Of a stretch of 64,000 nt of DNA, positions 9,391 to 21,829 are shown in pieces (position 1 is the stretch's first letter; every line of letters starts with the position of its first letter). The notes below the pieces were generated by a model. It was not told the origin of the DNA, ran no database searches, and saw only the letters and a list, made by a program, of their open reading frames with translations. The position numbers and the translations under genes were made by a program. Source of the DNA: Phoenix dactylifera (Eukaryota > Streptophyta > Magnoliopsida > Arecales > Arecaceae); the NCBI RefSeq assembly GCF_009389715.1, contig NW_024067730.1:310001-374000 (forward strand). The letters run 5' to 3'.

Positions 9391-11691
9391 TCAATCGACG
9401 TGGACGACTTCCACATTGGCGTCAGGTGCGGCCTCCATCCTAGTCGCGACCTCGGCAGCATCATCTCCGTTAGCATCAGAGGCGGCCTCACCTCCAATGC
9501 TGGCACCAGGAATAGCTACTGATTCCATCCCGACGACAGCTTTGGAGGTGATCTCTGGCCTGACTTCGGCATTGGCCTCCGCAGCGTCCCCGTCCGCCTC
9601 AGCAGCTCCATCCAGGTTTGGCTCAAGGCTGTTAAGGTCAACTCCAGGGCAGAATTGCTGGATTTGGAGGCGACAATTATCGAAGCCTTGAACCATGGCA
9701 GTAGCGGCCCCTTCCGCCAGTTCAGCGAAGTACTCCTCCGACTGACGAAACTTCTCGATAGCCTCACAGGCGGACGACTCCACTAGATTCTCGAGCCGCC
9801 CGATTTTTAGTTCCCATTCCTCCGCTTCGCTCTGAAGTCTAACCAGGGCGGCTTCGAGCTCGGGGATGTGGCTTGCAGAAGAGGAGCGAGCTTGGGAATG
9901 CTCGGCCTCCATATCTTGGATTTGGGCGAGCCTTGTCCTTTATTAGGACTTCGGTAGCCTGCACTTTCTTCTTGGCCTTCCGAAGCCGTTGTGCGGTAGC
10001 TGTAGCCTTGTCCTCGGCCTCGCGCCGCTACTGCTCAATGGCCGCCGCTCGTTCCTCGGCCTCTTGCTGCCGCTGCGCAGCAGTTGCCGCCCAGACTTTG
10101 TCCTCCTGCTCCTGGAGCTTGGCACACTCCATCCTCGGCCTGAGCACTCTCAGCTCCTCCCGGTCGGCAAACATGCTGGACATTAGCACGTCGACCACGT
10201 GAAGAGACTGGCATAAAAAGATAAAGTGTCAACAAAAGCCGAACATTCACAAAAAAAATAAATAAGGAGCTGAAGGACGGCATTACTCACCCACACGCTC
10301 GCCGAGTAGACGTGTTGGACGAGGTCGCCAAGGTTCTCCTCCATCAGTGCGCGATCGCGCGGGAGCATGATACTGCGCATGAGCCCGCGAGCAACATTCT
10401 CGGACTCGAGGGTTGAATCGCCCTCAGGTGCACGACGTTGATGCTGCAATTGCTCCCCACTGGACTCGAGGAACATGGGCTCGACCCTTGCTAAGGCTGG
10501 AACCTCGGAGCTCGCAGCCTCGGCACACATTGGGGCTATAGAGGGAATTAAAGTCTTGGGCCTGCTCCCCAGCTCGAGATTCGATCCAAGCGGCTAGGCG
10601 ATTGCTCTGACCTTCGGAACTTGATCGGTGGGCGCTACTGCCACTTGGTCAGAAGGATCCTTTCCAACCGTCGATTGAGGCACCTCGGTCTCTACTGCAA
10701 AGCCCTGGCTGATTTCGACCCGGGCAGGGGCGGCGACCTCAAGCTCTCCTCGCTCAGTCTTAAGGCCGGGGGCGACTCTTGTTTTCTTCGGCCTCCCCTC
10801 AGAACCCCTTCAGGGGCGGTCCTCTTCTTCCTATACGAAGCCATCAGCATCTCGGTATTGAAGATCATCCCTGCAATATCTGAAGACAAAAGGTCTTATC
10901 AGAATCCGACATAAAAAGGAAGAAGAAAAAGCTAAACTACTCTTACCCTCGGGACGAGCTGGGCTCAGACCAAGATTCACTAAAACCTCCTTGTTGAGCA
11001 GGTCAGGGAGCCGAGAAGTTTCTTTCAGTCCGAGCAAACTATCTAAGATCCCCTGCTCGGACTGCGACAACTGCGAAAGCCTATTGTTCGCCAAAGCCAG
11101 CAGAAAGCTCTAGGTCGGATTAAATCCCCATGACCGCTCGGAGGAAATAAAGAAAAAATTATCCTTTCATCCGTGGATGGAAGTGGGTATGCCCCCAAGC
11201 AGCTTGTGACCTCCTCGAGGGAAGAATTACCATCTCTCTTTGTCCACAGGGTTGCCTTTTAATATGAAGCAACTCTTAAAGACATTCACCGAGGGGGACA
11301 GACCATGTGCCAGGCAGAGGGCGAGGAAGCTGATGATTATTCTCCACGAATTTGGGGCAAGTTGCACAGGCACCAGGCCATAGGCCGTCAAGAGCTCCTC
11401 CACGAATCCGTGCAGAGGAAACCTTAGCCTTGCTCGGAGCATATCTACGTACACTCCGACCCAACTACTAGGTGGGTTGGTAACTCGTCCTCTGAGGTCC
11501 GAGAGCTCGAGGACGAACTCCGGAGGAATGAAGAATCGGGCTCGGACCGAGCCTAGATCCTCGTTGCTTATGAGCGAGCCGGTTCCATACGGGCTCGGGC
11601 CCACCTCGAGCTCAACCTCCCCCACATCGGAAGAGGCTTAAGCTTGCGATGGACCTACATCGAACATTGATGCCCTCGTCGGCGAGTCCAT
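9391..11691 (-). pseudogene. Antisense accessory gene of the retroelement ('putative gypsy type transposon' family, PF04195-like)
   Basis: The gene reads against the LTRs. A start ATG at 11691 opens a frame beginning MDSPTRASMFDVG, interrupted by an in-frame TAA at 11638-11640. It then continues (11227-11637) through a domain with LRFPLHGFVEELLTAYGL and NSWRIIISFLALC. That pattern is typical of the plant family named 'putative gypsy type transposon' (Transposase_28). A frame break follows at about 11230, and further stops at about 11160 and 11110. Downstream pieces are a Leu/Ser-rich segment (10960-11094), a donor-like GTAAGA at about 10950, an acidic segment (10290-10530), another donor-like GTGAGT after it, and a Glu/Ala/Arg-rich coiled coil (9391-10180). 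The overall order of N-terminal domain, disordered linker and C-terminal coiled coil fits the family. Function is unknown. Several stops and frameshifts make this copy a pseudogene. Confidence 0.7.
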
Positions 11692-11970
11692 TGCCTTGGT
11701 CTTAAGATTACAAAAGGGGGAGAAGATGAAAGACTTTCCGAGCGACTGAAAGAAGGGATAAAATGCCTACCGGAAAGCTCACCGGAAAAGTGATCAGGAA
11801 AAGAAAGAGAATGACCGCCGGGAGGTAAAAGTAATGCCCGATGCCAAGGTTGACAGAAAGCTCCCAGAGTGCCTAGAGGGAAACTCGAACACCACGGCAA
11901 TGGCAGCTGAAAGAAGAGGACCAGGAGCGGGGGAGGGTCAAGCAACGATCCTAGGGCCCCCCTTTCAGGC

Positions 11971-11978
11971 CTTATATA
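11971..11978 (-). promoter_or_regulatory. TATA box of the antisense gene
   Basis: On the - strand the sequence reads GGCTATATAAGGCC, a strong plant TATA box, about 280 bp upstream of the antisense start codon at 11691. A start site some 30 bp downstream (about 11940) would give a GC-rich leader of about 250 bases. The box lies well outside the LTRs, so the antisense gene seems to have its own promoter. Confidence 0.6.
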
Positions 11979-12130
11979 GCCCACTATAGCGGCTCTGATC
12001 GGGTAGCCTAAACGATCAAACGAGCTGGGCTTCGCCACGTGGCAGGCTTTACGACGGCCTCAGCAAATCTTCCCGAATCGCCGTACTAAATGTTGATCAT
12101 TATGGAGGGCGCTCCAGAGCTTGAAACGTT

Positions 12131-12292
12131 GATGGCTGGCCTCTTGCATTCCATCAGGCGAGACGCTTCGGAGAAGGGAGCATTAATGGCCGGCCTCTTG
12201 CATTCCGCCAGACGGGATACTTCGGGGGATGGGGTATTAATGGTCAACCCCTCTTCGTTCCATTCCAGCAATCCCTCAGAAAAAAAACGCCC
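12131..12292 (+). repeat. Tandem array C: three units of 54 bp
   Basis: GATGGCTGGCCTCTTGCATTCC and its variants recur at 12131, 12185 and 12239. The third unit is more diverged. The array lies upstream of the antisense gene promoter and before the polypurine tract. Like array A it has a period divisible by three. Confidence 0.75.
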
Positions 12293-12504
12293 ACATGGAA
12301 CACCGAAAAATTTTCACGGCAGATTCTACTTAGGAAAATATGGCGGCTCAAGCCTCCCAAGTTCGACGCCAAGCTCCCAGCTATGAAATATGCCTAGGTA
12401 TATCTAGCTCGGTACACACCTCCTCCTGAGCACTTGACTGAAGCGCTGGACGATCAAAGGTCCGGTTACTTCCATCGCCCGAGCTGAAGGGCAACTTGAC
12501 CTCG

Positions 12505-12519
12505 AAAGTAGGGGGCAAA
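12505..12519 (+). promoter_or_regulatory. Polypurine tract of the Gypsy element
   Basis: AAAGTAGGGGGCAAA directly precedes TGATGGGGGG, the inferred start of the 3' LTR. This is the expected position and composition for the plus-strand primer. Confidence 0.6.
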
Positions 12520-13391
12520 TGATGGGGGGCGAAATGAATCGTCCAGCCCACAGCTAAAAGGCTGCCCAGTTTTGGCCCAATAAACGCCAACACCGTCCGG
12601 TTGAATCCTCAGTCCGGCCTAGAACCAGTTCGGCTTCGGACTTCGCCAAAAGCTCCATCGGCTTCAGATATTCGCCAACTCCCCCGACCAAGTTCGGGGT
12701 GCCTCCAATATTCGCTGACCCGCCCCGACCAAGCTCAAGGCGCCTACTTTAGTAGTGCGCCTCGACCCTTGAGCTCGGGGCGCTCCACCGAGCACACCTC
12801 GGAACCTGGAAAGTCGAGCTACCCCTAGCACCCGTCTAGCCAACCTCGGCAAATGTATGATGCGATCTCTCAACGAGCTCGACCTCACCAACAACCGCAC
12901 CCATGTGCGCGCCAATGCCCTTCTACGTGGCTGTACATTACAACACTACCGTGCCATGCTTTGATTGCTGGCCCTCGACAGTTAAAGGACGGCACCATGA
13001 CTACTCCGGCCATACCTTGCTGTGATTGTCAACACCTTACCGTTCTCGAGAACGGACAACACCACACGCCACCAACCAGCCTTCTGCGTGCCATTTGGCT
13101 CAGAGCCACGCCCCCTCATGATGAGGGCGAATAGTGCCTCTGCTACCTGAGCCTCTCCATCGGGACTATAAATAGCCCGGTTAGGTAACTTATAAGGAAT
13201 TTTTTGGTTGGATCAAATTTATCCCACTCTAACTTGATCGTCGAAGGGCCCTCATCGGAAATACCGGTGAAGCTTTGTGCAGGTCCGCCGCCGCCGCGCA
13301 GGAGGTGGCCCCCGTCTTCTTCTTTCAACCATCGGCGGCTCTTCCGACTCCTCCGGCGTGGTCCCCGTCGGGCCAAATTTGAACCACAACA
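12520..13391 (+). mobile_element. 3' LTR of the Gypsy element, full length (872 bp)
   Basis: The LTR begins TGATGG after the polypurine tract and ends CCACAACA, giving normal TG...CA ends. Its right 480 bp match the left LTR at 5989-6468. A TATA box TATAAATA lies at 13167-13174. The left 390 bp have no partner at the other end of the element, which shows that the 5' LTR is truncated. Confidence 0.65.
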
Positions 13392-14199
13392 ATATATATA
13401 TTTAATAATTATAAGTTTTTTACTGTATTTGTCAATTATGTATTGTAATAAGTCAATAACAATATTATTTTTATTTATAAAAGACAAAGTTATATTTTGG
13501 CTATTTGTTTGGTATGTCTCGACAACTAAATAAAGATGGTAATTTGTGACTTGACTCACCAACATGACCTGTAGCCGATCTGAGATAAATAAGCTTAAGT
13601 TTGGTACTTCAACTTGTAAACTAGTCGAACTAAACCTATTGGTAAACAGGCCGGATTCAAGTTTAGAGTCATAAGTTTAGAATCTTGACCTATCCAACCT
13701 TTTTCAACCCATTTAATGTTGGTTAATTGATCCGTTTATAAATTATCCCATTTATTATATATTCAATCTGTTTAGATTCATTTAACCTATTCTAAAGCTG
13801 TTTAATTTATTTAATTTAATTAAATTTATTTATTAAATAGGTTATGCTGGTTAGTTCGGATCTGTTTTAAAAAGGGTTAGATTTGGTTTTAAATTTTTGA
13901 CCTATCCATTGGGCAGTTGTATGGAGCTCGGTTCTAAGTTCAAGACGAGTTTAAACAGTCGTTTAGTTTCTGCGCATGCATTCGTACGGTCTCACCGGAT
14001 GATGTACGTTCAGGTCAAACACAGAATGCTATGGAGACCGGACGCTGCCTGGGATTCCGAAAGGGGAAATTGGCAAATAAAACCGTCCTTGATGGCATTT
14101 TATCATTTAAAATTCGCAACGTAGTCTTTAGTTAGAGAGGAAAGATTCGGTCGGGATAAGAGTATCTATTTGAGAATATCCGATTTATTTCCCTGCCCT
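13392..14199. other. AT-rich interval with decayed repeat DNA
   Basis: No gene is seen. 13570-13880 contains GTTAGTTCGGATCTG-type and AATTTATTTA-rich words common in decayed non-autonomous elements. 13900-14120 is of normal composition, and open frames there match nothing I know. It may include part of the SQD1 promoter. Confidence 0.3.
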
Positions 14200-14407
14200 G
14201 CCGTCTTGGAAGCCCTACCAACTTCTCTTCCCCTCTTCCTCCCCTCATCTCAAAAATCCCTCTTTTATTCCCTTCTAAACACTCGACTCTCTTCCTTGTT
14301 CCTTTTGTCTGCTCACTTTTTCACACTTTTTCACGCTTTCCTTTCGATGATCTGAAGCGAACCCTCGGTGGAGATCGGAAGCGAGCGGCTTCTCCTGAGG
14401 AAAAAAG
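14200..14407 (+). promoter_or_regulatory. Possible first untranslated exon of SQD1
   Basis: This interval is strongly C/T-rich with many TTC, CTC and TCTT runs. That is typical of plant 5' untranslated leaders, and it stands out from its surroundings. A donor-like AAG/GTCATC lies at 14407/14408. The nearest good acceptor before the SQD1 start codon is TTTGCAG at 17789-17795. If both are used, the leader intron is about 3.4 kb and holds the solo LTR. This is inference; no transcript evidence is available. Confidence 0.3.
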
Positions 14408-14499
14408 GTCATCGCTTTGCTCTTCTACTTACTCTTTTTTCTGATTCACAGAGATAAGAGAAACAAAATCAAATTTTGTTGCCTGCTTTTGTTGGACTA

Positions 14500-14501
<2 letters not shown>

Positions 14502-14574
<73 letters not shown>

Positions 14575-14580
14575 TATACA
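14502..14580. repeat. (AT)n microsatellite with a short (AC)n tail
   Basis: An uninterrupted TA run of about 65 bp is followed by ACACACACAT. It lies inside the presumed SQD1 leader intron. Confidence 0.95.
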
Positions 14581-15557
14581 ATCACTGTTTCTCTTATCTT
14601 TCTTTCAATTTTGTTTTCAAATAAAGTATTTACAAACTCTTGATAATAGTTGGCCTTCTCTTCTTGTAGACCTAAAAGGTTGTTTTGCTAGCAGAGGTTA
14701 TGACATGATGAAGTGGGCTCTTATGGTTTTGCAAGTGAGGATGTATAATGGGATAGATTGGGTAAGGGGTCTGTTTAATCTTTTCTTGTCCTGCTATGGT
14801 TTGGGGTCCATTATTGACCCCAGAAACTTCCTACACACAAAGTGAGTTTGGTTCAATACTTAAGTTTACTGGTGCAAATTTTCGATTTAGGAAAATCAAA
14901 GCAAGAAAATTCTGGGTTGATCCAAGGAGGTGTTGCTAAGGTAGGCATCTTACGAGGATCTGGCAATATGGGCCCTAATGCGAGTATGAAGAGAGACACC
15001 ACCATGGCTGGCTCTGATTGAAGTTATTGTGCAGGTGAAAGGGAGGAAAGTAGAATGGGAATGATGCAAAATTATTATGTAGATGGTATATTTATCCTCA
15101 AAAATTGCTAATGTTCCTATGCAATTAATATAAGGATATGCTTGATAGTTAGTTCATTACGTGGATGGCATCATGATATGTATAAACAAATGGGATTTAA
15201 CTTTCCAACTTCTTTTTCTAATATGGGTTTTGTTTAGGATCCCAATCTGTCAGCTGTTTGGATCTTTGAGTATTGGATCTGATGTCTCTGTTTATTACTT
15301 GTAGTGGCTAGATGAGTGCCTAGGAACTATTTGGCTAGGAGATGAATTCAGTTGAAAATATTTTCATTTAATTTTTTATGGTGTAACAGTAGCATTGTCT
15401 GGATTTAGAATAGCGCTTCTGAAGCACAATTTGAAATAAAATTTCTGTTCAGTCGATGATTTGGAATAGATACTTTGAGCTCTATTTGAAACAAAAAATT
15501 CCAACATCCTTAACTATTATCGGTTCATGAGAGCTAATTAGTAACAAGTTGAAGGCA
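14581..15557. other. Unique-looking intergenic or intronic DNA, no feature seen
   Basis: Composition is ordinary for non-coding plant DNA. There are no long open frames, no LTR signatures and no recognisable protein fragments. If the SQD1 leader exon at about 14.2-14.4 kb is real, this is intron sequence. Confidence 0.4.
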
Positions 15558-17391
15558 CCAAGGTTTTAAGTTTTGGCAGGGTGGGGAACGTTCCAGCCAT
15601 CTCGTCCCCTTTCCTATGATAAAATGTAACCAGGGCATGGGAGGGACTCCGAAACCCATCCACATGGGGAAAGAAGAATATAGATGAAAGAAAGAAAGGA
15701 AAGAAGAAGATAGAGGAATGAAAGGAAGAGAAGAAGAAGGAAAGAAAGAAAGGAAGAAGAAAAAGAAAGAAAGGAAGGAAAGAGGGAAGAAAAGAAAGAA
15801 GAAGATAAAAGAAATAAAGGAAGGAATGTTGCCCAGCTATGTAACACAAGGGGGGGGGGGAGGGGGGTGAATTAGGTTATAAATTTTTTTAACAAGTATG
15901 TGCAATTAAAAATTTTGGTTTTTAATGTGCATGTGAAATGAGAATGCAAGTATATGAGGAATGTAAAATGTAAAGCATAGGAAACAAAGGCACACATTAT
16001 TTTATAGTGGTTCGATGCCAAACTCAGTACCTATGTCCACTCTCTAAGACATCCTTCTTGGAAATTCCACTATAATCTATTCAAAGATTACAGATTGTTT
16101 GTTCTACACATGCTCACAATTAACCAAATTAATTTTCTATGGTAATCAACCACAGCCACTCCTATCAAAGCTTTCCTAGGCTTGATATCAATACAACACT
16201 ATTTTTTCCAAGTTTCAACCCTTGAAACTTGTTCCAATTAACACAAAAAATTTACAAGAAGAACAACTCCTTGAAGAGCGGAAAATTAATCATTGAAGCG
16301 CGAGGAAGCATTTTGTGAGCTTGATGTGGATTTAGGAGCTCTGCAGTTAATTTTCTTAAAGTGTGGTGGATGTAATCTTTAAAGCTCTCACTTAATACTC
16401 CACTTTTTTTGCTTGTTCCACTTTCTCTTCTTTTTTGTAGGTGTTCCAATGCATTTATATTTGAAAATCCATTGGAAGATTGTTTCTAGCGTTGCTGTTG
16501 GCAGTGAATATAACCATTCTGTTTTCACAAAAAAACTAGCCATTACTGTTGTCAGATGCAGAGGGGTCGACTCGGCTTCTTCAAGAGTCGACTCTTCTTT
16601 TTTAAGGGTTGGCTTGAGAAAGCACTCATTTTTGTTGCGTTTTGTCTTTCGCCTCTAGCTATTGTGGGGTTGATTTATCTAGTTTTGGGGTCGACTTATG
16701 CTTTCCAGGGGTTGACTCATATATTGGTTAGTTCTCACTGCTTTTTCACTCCTTTCTTTTGCCTGAGGCTGTTCTAGGGTGAACTCGGTTGGTCCAGGGG
16801 TCGACTGGTGAAAGTGTGCTTGTCTTCTTCATTGTGCTAGGGTCGATTTGTGTACTTCTGGGTCGACTCTTGAATCCATCCAAAATTGAAACCTTTTGTT
16901 TAAGTCTATGGACATTCAAGGGTTGGCTCCTAGTATCTTAGGGTCGATTCCTCTTACACTAAACTTCATAAACTTGATTTACATCCTTTCCACTTTAAGT
17001 ATTTTGAATTGAAGTTATCCTGGCTTCTTGTGAGACATGCTTAGTGAACTTTTTATTCAAATATTGTGTATCATTAAAATTAAACCTTTTGGGTCAACAA
17101 GGGAGAAGAAAGTAAAGAAATGAAGGATAGAAGGAAGAAGGGAAAAAAACGGAAGAAAAAGGAAAAAAAGGAAAAAAAGGAAGGAAGGAAGGCAGAAGTA
17201 AAAGAAAGAAATGAAGGAAATAAGGAAGAAGGGAAAGAAAGAAGGAAAAAAAACAAAGAAAGAGAAAAGGAAGAAAGGAAAGAAGGGGAGAAATGAAGGG
17301 TGCCCACAACAAGGTGTACCCTTCTATGGAGACACAACGGGGCATACCCTTCTATGGCGAAACTAGGACACCTCCATCCTTAAAACCTTGG
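15558..17391. mobile_element. Inverted-repeat element with purine-rich core, interrupted by a solo LTR
   Basis: CCAAGGTTTTAAG at 15558-15570 is repeated exactly in inverted orientation at 17379-17391. Between them lie two long purine tracts (GAAGAAAGAAAGG type, at 15659-15825 and 17101-17295) with the solo LTR at 15840-17099 between them. I read this as an older non-autonomous element with a GA-rich middle into which an LTR retrotransposon inserted. Class and target duplication are unknown. Confidence 0.45.
15840..17099 (-). mobile_element. Solo LTR, Copia-like, - orientation
   Basis: Read on the - strand the block starts TGTTGACCCAAAAGG (17099) and ends CCCCCCTTGTGTTACA (15840). Near its end it carries the CCTAATTCACCCCCCTCC motif also seen at the end of the LTR at 1387-2905. 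GTCGACTC words (16566-16870) recall the same LTR family. Neither a primer binding site nor interior domains adjoin it. The flanking five bases (AGCTA and AGGGA) do not match well, so the boundaries may be off by a few bases. Confidence 0.55.
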
Positions 17392-17821
17392 AAGGCAGCT
17401 TCCTATTTTGTCGATTAACGCTTGCATAAGACCCAATTGTGAGGTTGGAATTTAGATGAGGAGTATTAGTTATGTTGATGCTTGTGCATATTATTTTGTT
17501 GGAATTAATCCTCCACTACTAAATTAAAATATGCTTAACACCCACCCAAATATCAATGAATGCCAGTTTAAATAGATTCAGATTTCAGCCATGTTTAAAA
17601 CTTTTCGTTACGGTGAGGATCAACTGTAATTCTATTGCGGTGTTTTGAGTTACCAAGTCTAAGGTACTAGTGTTGTTGGCAATGATTTTGTGGTCGTTAA
17701 ATTATATATTGTCATATTTATAATACATTGTTAGATTATTGTATATTGTTATACATTGTTATTTTCTTTTGCTGATACCCAACTTGTGTTTGCAGATTTT
17801 GCAGCTAATTATCTACTCTAG

Positions 17822-19775
<1,954 letters not shown>

Positions 19776-21829
19776 ATATGTAAGGTCTTAATAAGGTTTA
19801 CATAATGTCAATGATCTAGGGTTGACATTACTGATGTTGTATTATTTTAGGTTTAGTTAATAATTTCTTTATCTCTGTGCCTAAGATAGCTCTAGATTGA
19901 AGTGTCTACTAGTCATGTAGTGGCCTTGTCTGGCAGTGTTCCATTTCTAGGTTTGTGAGTCCCAATCCCAGCATTACTGAGGAGAAGAAATGTGGCTTGT
20001 CAATCTTTCACTCTCTATTTAATGGGTTTTGCATATTTTGTGGTTATATAAAGTTTTCTTGGTGATGATCTACTAAATGTTTATCTTAAAGAGTTGCATA
20101 ATTCAGCATGTGAAGTGAGGGCATTCTTAAAGTGGGTGATTTATTACCAAAATAAAAAGGTGGGTGATTTAGGTCGCAAGGCAAGGCTGCTGTATCATAA
20201 TTGTTGGAATTCTGCGTCTGAATGGTCCATGGGATTTGGCTTGTCACAGTTATTAGGCTCTCAAATGCTTCAAAACTGCCCTACAGAAGCTGGTTCAGAC
20301 TTTCATCAAGTGGTAGAGCTTTAAGCTGGATATTTTACTACTTTGGAAAGAGAATCATTTGGCAAACTCCAAGAGAGAGACTCTCAAATGCACATGATAT
20401 CCGAGTCGAAATGGTGAATCGGATTCATACTTCGATTATACAATCCAAGTGATAAGTTGAAGAAAAAAAGATGAATTGAATCATTGGAAAACTCCTTTCA
20501 TAATTGAGAAAGAAGGGCCTAGAATAAACAAAGCGGTGATTGACTGGAAGTTACTCTAAACAGAAGTCGTTCAGAGCAATGGAGTCATGAGGAAAGTTGG
20601 TGTGGTAATATAATTCTAGGGGTGTATTTTGGAGCTCGCTGCTTTATGGGCAGCTTCGTCCTAGTTAAATCACTGACCGTTTATCTACAAGGTGCACCCT
20701 AGCAGAAATTGTCTTACCAATCGGACTCGGTCTTCCTGTTCAGTCATAATTGGAGAGGATTTGAGCTCTTCTTAACCAAAATGTTTTCATCAATTTGGTC
20801 GATCAGACATACATCCGTGAAGCAATTCGTGATCCCATATTCTGGTCGAACTTAAATAACCATAACCTAACCAAGGCTCAGCTGGACATGGAATTGAAAA
20901 TTTGAACCCAATATAGCCAGCTTGCTTGTAAATACAAATGTTAATGGTTAGTATGATCACCTAACCAATTTAATACATTCAATTTTATGTAAAAATGCTT
21001 TAACTAGATTTCTAGTTTGGCACCGAGGTCACCTTACCCCTCTGTTGTTTAGAGAACGAAACATATCAGGAGAGCAGTGGAATAATGAATCCAGAATTTT
21101 CTGAGGCTCGACTTTAGATGGTGGTCTTTGAGACACCAAGGCTATGATTTGAGAATCCATCATGACCAAACACTGTTTAAATTCAAACATTTCATCAATT
21201 GAGTTAATCTCTTGAATCGGTTTATTGAGCAGCCAAACTGAGACACGAGAAGAGGACCAAGTATATCTGATTATTGAACCTTAATAACCTGATTAAGTCA
21301 TCAGGTTGCAAGAACTTTTGAAGTATCAAAAGATCCCATGTTTATGAGAACCTCGAAAAAACCTGAGCATCTATCAGCAGGAAAACACATCTGTTTCGCA
21401 CAAACCAGAAAGTGAGAAAGAGCAGTGAAAAAATATATTCTCAATCCTCAGTGTTCGAGGTTACAATCACATCAGTGGCCATGGCTAATAAGCACCCACA
21501 AGACCTCAAAATGTTTTCAGAAGAAGTTACAGGAGTCTCATATTGTTTGTAGCGATCTTTTAAGTTAAGCAACAAAAACATTATAGAAAAAGAAAATGAG
21601 ATAGTGAAGCTAGATAATCAATTGAAAAGAAATTTATGTGTCAAATGTAATAATTAAAAAAGAGAATTCAAAATCTATATATTCAAGCTAGATATCTGCC
21701 CAACAGCTACCTCTCTTGCCAGAATTTAGCAGAGCTAACAGGAAAAAAAATTAACAAGAAACCCCTAACCAATCAGACCCCCCCATAAGAAGAACATTTT
21801 GAATGGCCAACCAAAAGAAATGGTCATTC
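19776..21829. other. Intergenic region between convergent SQD1 and eL30 genes
   Basis: The first 300 bases are the likely SQD1 3' untranslated region. The rest has no convincing open frame. 20330-21480 looks like old repeat DNA, with words such as CTCAAATGCACATGATATCCG and AATCGGACTCGG, but I cannot assign it. The right end should hold the eL30 3' untranslated region on the - strand. A (GAGC)n/(GA)n run lies in its last intron at about 21911-21954. Confidence 0.4.

Larger units (their letters stand above)
5982..13391 (+). mobile_element. Non-autonomous Ty3/Gypsy-like LTR retrotransposon
   Basis: Two direct repeats, 5989-6468 and 12911-13391, are clearly homologous and bracket a 6 kb interior. 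Reading left to right, that interior has a primer-binding-like site, a decayed gag, two tandem arrays, an antisense gene, a 54-bp repeat and a polypurine tract. No protease, reverse transcriptase, RNase H or integrase can be recognised, so the element depended on a helper. The gag C-terminal region (Cys/His-rich, with a charged Asp/Glu/Arg stretch) resembles the Tat/Retand-type Gypsy lineage. No target-site duplication is seen, because the left LTR is truncated and fused to Copia DNA. Confidence 0.75.

Noticed and set aside
11655..12038. 127-codon - strand frame upstream of the antisense gene
   Set aside because: It spans the TATA box and leader of the antisense gene and overlaps its true start in another frame. 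It is not a plausible protein.
15538..15849. Phe/Ser/Leu-rich frames read from the purine tracts (also 17080-17345)
   Set aside because: They are translations of GAAGAAAG repeats on the opposite strand, not genes.
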